Shown here: positions 59,523 through 64,000 of the stretch, one piece after another | Layout of the letters: each line of letters opens with the position of its first letter | How positions within the stretch are numbered: the first letter of the stretch is position 1 | Origin: Streptomyces sp. NBC_00236 | GTDB taxonomy: Bacteria; Actinomycetota; Actinomycetes; Streptomycetales; Streptomycetaceae | Assembly: GCF_036195045.1 (NCBI RefSeq) | Contig: NZ_CP108100.1 | Location: forward strand, 2,914,001 to 2,978,000 | Direction: 5' to 3' | DNA: 64,000 nt | Notes under the pieces: model-generated | Database searches by the model: none | Told to the model about the DNA's origin: nothing | What the model saw: only the letters and a program-made list of their open reading frames with translations | Translations under genes and position numbers: made by a program

Positions 59523-61055
59523 TCAGCCCGCGACGAAGGTGCGGGCCGCCTTGTCGTGCCAGCACTGGCGCCACGGCCGGTCGACCAGGCACCAGAGCAC
59601 GTTGACCACGCCGATCACCAGAAGACCCAGCACCCCGTAGACCAGCCAGCGGCGCAGGGCGGCACCGAAGCCGGGCGCGTCGTGGGACTCGATGTCGCGT
59701 ACGTCGAGACCGCAGAGCTTCTTGCCGAGCGTACGGCCCCACTTCGCGGTCGGCAGCGCCTCCAGGAGGATGCCCAGCACCAGGAAGACGCCGAGGACCG
59801 CGCCGGCCAGGGAGGCCGTGGTGGAGTCCACCAGCCAGACCGTGACCGTCTCGCCCGACAGCTTGGCCGCGTCGATCTTCTCGTTGACGTGGTCCGCGGC
59901 GCGGGACACGAGCGGTACGGCGACGGCGCCGACGAGGGCGCCGAGCACCACCGTGTCGATGAGCCGGGCGGCGAACCGCTTGCCGAGCGCCGCCGGTCGG
60001 GCCGCTGTCCGGGCCGCGGCGAGCTGCTGGAAGTGGTCGTCCACCGGGGGCTTCCAGGGCACGACGGGCTGATCGGGCCGCGGCGCCTGCTGGGACTGCT
60101 GCGGGAACGCGGGCCGTTGCTGCTGTGCGGGCGCCTGCGGCTGCGGCCGGGGGGCTGGTTCGGGCCTGGCCAGTTGGTGGACCTGCTGCGCCCAGGAGGT
60201 GGAGCCGCCGCCGGGGCCTGGCGTGAGCGGGCTGTTGAGCTCCGCGGGGGCCGGGGCGGACTGGGCGGGCCGCGGGGTGGGCGCGGGGGGCTGTACGGCG
60301 GGTGTGGAGGGCTGAGGGACGGGCTGCGGGGCGGCGGGTGCGGTGCCGGGGCCGACCGCCCGGATCGTCATCGTGCCGTCGGCGGGAGGCTGCTGTGCGT
60401 CGCGCGGGCCGGGCGTCCTGCCACCGGATCCCAGGGCGCGCATCGTGACGGTGCCGTCGGAGGGCGGTTCCGGCGTGTCGCCGCTCGTGGCGGGGCGACC
60501 CGGGCGGCCGACCCGGATGGCGACCGTGTGCTCGGGGGCCTGGCCGCCGCCGTCGCGCATGCCGGGCAGCGCGCCGCCGGTGGGGTCCGCGGGCGCGGGG
60601 CTGCGGGGGTCGGCGGGGGCCCGGTCCGCGGGAGCGGCCTCGGGGGAACCGGCCGCGGGCGTCCGCGGATCGGCTTCGGCCGTGCCTTCCTGCGGTTCGG
60701 GCTGTCCGCCCCAGGAGACCCGTCGGTCGCGCTCGCCGCCGAAGCCGGTCTGCCGGGAGGCGTCGGCCTGCCAGGCGGTGGCGGGTTCGGGGCGGTTCCC
60801 CTCGTACGGTTCCTCGTCGAAGAAGACCGGGCCGGTCTCGTCCACCGCGGCGGGTCCGGGGGCGGGGGTGTGCGGCGCGGCCTCCTCCCCGGCGGGTGCG
60901 GCGGGCATGGGTTCGCCCTGCTGAGGGGCGGGCCGGCTGGTGCCGGGCACCCAGGAGGCGCCGTTCCAGTACCGGACGTATCCGGGAATGGACGGGTCGG
61001 GGTAGTACCCCTCGCGGGGTCGGTCGTCACCGGGTGCCGGGGTTGGGGCGCTCAT
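59523..61055 (-). CDS. DUF2510-RDD fusion membrane protein
   Basis: A 510-residue protein. The N terminus EGYYPDPSIPGYVRYWNGAS W is DUF2510 (a short Trp-rich domain seen on actinobacterial membrane proteins). A long Pro/Ala/Gly/Gln-rich linker of about 300 residues follows, then an RDD domain (LGKRFAARLIDTVVLGALVG, GRTLGKKLCGLDVRD) with three to four helices. It shares the RDD core with the gene at 58711. Start MSAPTPAPGD at 61055. Divergent from the SsgA-like gene. Confidence 0.85.
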   Translation of the reverse strand: MSAPTPAPGDDRPREGYYPDPSIPGYVRYWNGASWVPGTSRPAPQQGEPMPAAPAGEEAAPHTPAPGPAAVDETGPVFFDEEPYEGNRPEPATAWQADASRQTGFGGERDRRVSWGGQPEPQEGTAEADPRTPAAGSPEAAPADRAPADPRSPAPADPTGGALPGMRDGGGQAPEHTVAIRVGRPGRPATSGDTPEPPSDGTVTMRALGSGGRTPGPRDAQQPPADGTMTIRAVGPGTAPAAPQPVPQPSTPAVQPPAPTPRPAQSAPAPAELNSPLTPGPGGGSTSWAQQVHQLARPEPAPRPQPQAPAQQQRPAFPQQSQQAPRPDQPVVPWKPPVDDHFQQLAAARTAARPAALGKRFAARLIDTVVLGALVGAVAVPLVSRAADHVNEKIDAAKLSGETVTVWLVDSTTASLAGAVLGVFLVLGILLEALPTAKWGRTLGKKLCGLDVRDIESHDAPGFGAALRRWLVYGVLGLLVIGVVNVLWCLVDRPWRQCWHDKAARTFVAG

Positions 61056-61300
61056 CACCGTGGTCCCGTATCTCTTCGAGGCCTGGGACCGGCCGGCGAT
61101 GGGGGAACGACCGGTCCTCATACAAGGGTCCACATCTATCAGACAGTCGCCTGTCACCGGGCCGGTCCCGGTGTTTGGACCACTTTCCGGTCTCTCCGAA
61201 ATATTTTTCCCGAAGTCGCGTAATGAATGGCGGGGAGGGCGCTCTCTCCCTGTGCGGGCGGTCGTGCGACCGGCCCACAGGCATCGAAAGGACGCACCTC

Positions 61301-61777
61301 ATGAACACCGTCGTGGAACGAGAGCTGGAGCTCAAGCTCGTCCTGTCGCCCGAGCGCAGCATCCCCGTGCCCGCCCGGCTGACGTATCGCACCGAGGACC
61401 CCTACGCCGTGCACATCACCTTCCACATCGGCTCCGACGCCCCCGTGCACTGGACCTTCGCCCGCGATCTGCTGGTCGAGGGGGTGTTCCGGCCGTGCGG
61501 GCACGGGGACGTGCGGATCTGGCCCACCAAGGTCGAGGGGCGCAGCGTCATCTGCGTGGCGCTGACCTCGCCGGACGGCAACGCCCTGCTGGAGGTGCCG
61601 TCCGCCGCGGTGGCCACCTGGGTGGAGCGGACGCTGTACGCCGTCGCGCCGGGTACGGAGTCCGAGCGGCTCGGCATCGACGAGGCGCTGGCCGAGCTGC
61701 TCGCGCCGCTGCCGGCCGACGACCTGTGGATGAGCGACCCGTGGCCGTCGGACGAGTCGCAGGACGGGGAGAGTTGA
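61301..61777 (+). CDS. ssgG: SsgA-like sporulation/cell-division regulator, probably SsgG
   Basis: A 158-residue member of the SsgA-like (SALP) family confined to sporulating actinomycetes. MNTVVERELELKLVLSPERS, LTYRTEDPYAVHITFHIGSD, PVHWTFARDLLVEGVFRPCG and GDVRIWPTKVEGRSVICVAL are conserved family blocks. SALPs direct septum placement and peptidoglycan changes during sporulation. The name SsgG is inferred because in S. coelicolor ssgG is a neighbour of this kind of gene block; SsgB-like identity is not excluded. AAAGGA upstream. Monocistronic. Confidence 0.8.
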   Translation: MNTVVERELELKLVLSPERSIPVPARLTYRTEDPYAVHITFHIGSDAPVHWTFARDLLVEGVFRPCGHGDVRIWPTKVEGRSVICVALTSPDGNALLEVPSAAVATWVERTLYAVAPGTESERLGIDEALAELLAPLPADDLWMSDPWPSDESQDGES

Positions 61778-61802
61778 GAGGGCAGGGGGGTCGGCCGGGG
61801 CG

Positions 61803-63170
61803 TCAGAAGACCTTGCCCGGGTTGAGGAGGCCCAGGGGGTCGAAGGCCTGCTTGATGCCTCGGTGCAGTTCCACGCTCACCTCGCCGAGTTCCCGGGCGA
61901 GCCACTCCTTCTTGAGGACGCCCACGCCGTGTTCGCCGGTGATCGTGCCGCCGAGTTCGAGGCCGAGGGCCATGATCTCGTCGAAGGACTCGCGGGCCCG
62001 CCGGGACTCGTCGGCGTCGGTGTGGTCGAAGCAGACGACGGGGTGGGTGTTGCCGTCGCCGGCGTGCGCGCAGACGCCGATGGTGAGGTCGTACTTCTCG
62101 GCGACGGCGGCCGTGCCTTCGAGCATGGCGCCGAGCTGTGAGCGGGGTACGCACACGTCGTCGATCATGGTCGCCGACTTGACGGTCTCCAGCGCGGTGA
62201 GCGACATGCGCCGGGCCTGGAGCAGCATTTCGGACTCGGCGGCGTTCTCGGCGGGGACGACCTCGGTGGCTCCGGCGGCGGTGCACAGCTCGGCGACGGC
62301 GGCGAGGTCGGCGGAGGGGTCCGGGGTGTCGAAGGCGGCGAGCAGGAGGGCCTCGGTGGACTCGGGGAGGCCCATGTTCGCCATCTTGTTGACCGCCTGG
62401 ACTGTTGTACGGTCCATCAGTTCGAGGAGTGACGGGGTGTGGCCGCGTTCCATGATGCGGCAGACGGCGTCGCAGGCGCTCGCCGCGCTGGGGAACTCGG
62501 CGGCCAGGACGAGCTGCTGGGGCGGTTGCGGTTTGAGCGCGAGCACGGCCTTGACGACGATGCCGAGGCTGCCCTCGGAGCCGACGAAGAGCCGGGTGAG
62601 GTCGTATCCGGCGACGCCCTTGGCGGTGCGGCGGCCAGTGGTGAGCAGGCGTCCGTCGGCGAGGACGATGTCGAGGCCCAGGACGTATTCGGCGGTGACC
62701 CCGTACTTCACGCAGCACAGGCCGCCGGAGGCGGTGCCGATGTTGCCGCCGATGGTGCACATCTCCCAGCTGGAGGGGTCCGGCGGGTAGTACAGCCCGT
62801 GCTCGTTGACCGCGCGGGACAGGACGGCGTTGATGACGCCCGGCTCCACCACGGCGATGCGGTCGACGGGGCTGATCTCCAGGATCCGGTCCATCTTCAC
62901 CAGGGAGAGCACGATGCAGCCGTCCGAGGCGTTGGCCGCGCCGGACAGGCCCGTGCGGGCGCCCTGGGGGACGACCGGGACGCGCAGCGCGGTGGCCGTG
63001 CGCATGATGTGCTGGACCTGCTCGACGGTACGGGGCAGCGTGACGACGGCGGGTGTGCCCGCTTCGCAGAAGCTCGCCATGTCGTTGGCGTAGGAGGCGG
63101 TGATGTCCGGATCGGTGATCAGTGCCTCGGCCGGCAGACCCGCACGCAGTAGTTCGAGAAGATCGTCCAT
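61803..63170 (-). CDS. FAD-binding oxidase, glycolate oxidase GlcD/D-lactate dehydrogenase type
   Basis: A 455-residue FAD-linked oxidoreductase of the vanillyl-alcohol-oxidase/PCMH family. VPVVPQGARTGLSGAANASD, GGNIGTASGGLCCVKYGVTA (FAD binding) and FVGSEGSLGIVVKAVLALKP lead to a C-terminal substrate domain with HAGDGNTHPV and GTITGEHGVGVLKKEWLARE. Oxidises 2-hydroxy acids such as glycolate or D-lactate. ATG 63168-63170 (MDDLLELLRAGL) is the standard start. Convergent with the SsgA-like gene, with 25 bp between stops. Confidence 0.9.
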   Translation of the reverse strand: MDDLLELLRAGLPAEALITDPDITASYANDMASFCEAGTPAVVTLPRTVEQVQHIMRTATALRVPVVPQGARTGLSGAANASDGCIVLSLVKMDRILEISPVDRIAVVEPGVINAVLSRAVNEHGLYYPPDPSSWEMCTIGGNIGTASGGLCCVKYGVTAEYVLGLDIVLADGRLLTTGRRTAKGVAGYDLTRLFVGSEGSLGIVVKAVLALKPQPPQQLVLAAEFPSAASACDAVCRIMERGHTPSLLELMDRTTVQAVNKMANMGLPESTEALLLAAFDTPDPSADLAAVAELCTAAGATEVVPAENAAESEMLLQARRMSLTALETVKSATMIDDVCVPRSQLGAMLEGTAAVAEKYDLTIGVCAHAGDGNTHPVVCFDHTDADESRRARESFDEIMALGLELGGTITGEHGVGVLKKEWLARELGEVSVELHRGIKQAFDPLGLLNPGKVF

Positions 63171-63267
63171 GATCCAAGACTGGCACCCGGGCCCATTGGT
63201 GTGAACCCGTATGCGGCAGCGTTCGCAAGGCACGGTGTGATCTTCGTACTGACGCAGAGTGATCGAC

Positions 63268-64000
63268 ATGGACGTCACGCCACAGCAGACCCCGACGGCC
63301 CACGGGCCGGACCACGACCTCGACTCTCCCGCCACCGCGCCCTACGCTCCCCCGCCGGACCCCGTGTCCCTGGCCGAGCCGCCGCCCGCCTCCTTGCGCA
63401 CGACGCTGCGCAGGGCCGCGTTCGGTGTGGTGGCGGGGGCGGTGCTGGTGACGGGTGCGGTGGTCGCGGTGCCCGACGACGACGATGGCGCGGCGCCGCT
63501 GCCGGGCCCGGTGTCGCGGGCGATGAGCGCGACGGCCGCGGGCTCCCCCGCCTCGCTCTCCGATCTGACGGCGCTCATCGGGGACCGGCAGAAGTGGGTC
63601 GGCACGCATCCCTCGGACGCGCGGTCGTGGGCGGTGCTCGGTTCGGCGTACGTGGAGTGGGGGCGGCGGGCCTCGGACGCGGCGTACTACACCCGGGCCG
63701 AGCAGGCGCTGAAGCGGTCCCTGAACGTGCAGCCGGGTGAGCGGGGCAACGAGGCGGCCTGGGTGGGCCTCGCCTCGCTCGCCAACGCCCGGCACGACTA
63801 CACCTCGGCGAAGAAGTGGGGCGAGACCGTACGGGCTCGGCAGCCCAAGCAGTGGGCCGTGTACCCGGAGCTGATCGACGCGTACAACGGCCTCGGCGAC
63901 TACAAGTCGGCGACGAAGGCGGTGGAGAAGTACGCGACGCTGCGGTCCGGTGTCCCGTCGCTGGGTCTGACGGCGGAGATGTACCGGGACCGGGGCTGGC
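63268..64000 (+). CDS. TPR-repeat membrane protein, N-terminal part
   Basis: Open to the window end (244 codons seen). ATG 63268 gives MDVTPQQTPTAHGPDHDLDS, a Pro-rich tail, one membrane helix (AAFGVVAGAVLVTGAVVAVP, about residues 53-72) and then helical repeats (SWAVLGSAYVEWGRRASDAA, AEQALKRSLNVQPGERGNEA AW, NARHDYTSAKKWGETVRARQ) of tetratricopeptide type facing the outside. TPR proteins scaffold complexes; no partner is visible. Divergent from the FAD oxidase gene. Confidence 0.8.
   Translation, partial: MDVTPQQTPTAHGPDHDLDSPATAPYAPPPDPVSLAEPPPASLRTTLRRAAFGVVAGAVLVTGAVVAVPDDDDGAAPLPGPVSRAMSATAAGSPASLSDLTALIGDRQKWVGTHPSDARSWAVLGSAYVEWGRRASDAAYYTRAEQALKRSLNVQPGERGNEAAWVGLASLANARHDYTSAKKWGETVRARQPKQWAVYPELIDAYNGLGDYKSATKAVEKYATLRSGVPSLGLTAEMYRDRGW

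Overview
The window is chromosomal DNA of a Streptomyces-type actinomycete. The DNA is very GC-rich with strong G/C bias at codon third positions, which creates long antisense shadow frames. Supporting markers are a SsgA-like sporulation protein, an ALF-repeat protein, the DasR-controlled N-acetylglucosamine PTS genes (nagF-nagE1-nagE2), a mec-cysO-cysM sulfur-carrier cluster and a rare in-frame TTA codon. Gene content and order from about 28 kb to 63 kb look like the conserved Streptomyces core; this is recognised from family knowledge, as no search was run.

Layout. 1-8.6 kb: end of a metallophosphoesterase, a beta-propeller lipoprotein, a small unknown gene running into a six-unit tandem repeat, a Sel1-repeat protein, a peroxiredoxin behind an apparent MerR-regulator remnant, a histidine phosphatase, a membrane peptide, a secreted trypsin-fold/FG-GAP protein lacking the catalytic His, and a secreted unknown. 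9-15.6 kb: a three-gene accessory locus with a TAT-type ALF-repeat/coiled-coil exoprotein, a secreted nuclease and a DUF1963-like protein. 15.6-27 kb: a cytidine-deaminase-like gene, an abnormal tRNA-like gene, a GH5 mannanase with a CebR-type operator, a DHFR-like protein, a Ser/Thr kinase, an acetamidase, a GNAT, a lipoprotein, and an MFS/TetR pair with a long palindromic operator. 27-39.6 kb: DUF445, SGNH hydrolase, DUF1707, an ABC exporter (two permeases and an ATPase), a class A PBP, a guanidine-III-type riboswitch with an SMR exporter, GroES-like, DUF3618, Bcp and a ProP-type transporter. 39.8-41.4 kb: two coupled HNH genes directly upstream of an unusual tRNA. 41.4-47.5 kb: rdgB, a lipoprotein, rph, the PTS genes with three DasR boxes, and an MBL hydrolase. 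47.5-55 kb: cysM, cysO, a cysteine-type leader peptide, mec, an amino-acid permease with a switch-like leader, DUF2017, clpS and the NAD-salvage pair pncB/pncA. 55-64 kb: an unknown protein, an M6 metalloprotease, membrane and RDD proteins, an SsgA-like protein (probably SsgG), an FAD-linked oxidase and the start of a TPR protein.

The best candidates for something undescribed are the split ALF-repeat/nuclease/DUF1963 locus, the tRNA-like gene whose anticodon loop is replaced by a hairpin, and the repeat-array HNH pair joined to a class I tRNA with a Leu-type anticodon. Strong regulatory calls are the guanidine-III riboswitch, the leaderless cysteine leader peptide and the three DasR boxes. 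Hairpins mark most transcription unit ends and are listed individually. All structures were read by eye; no folding, HMM or database search was possible.
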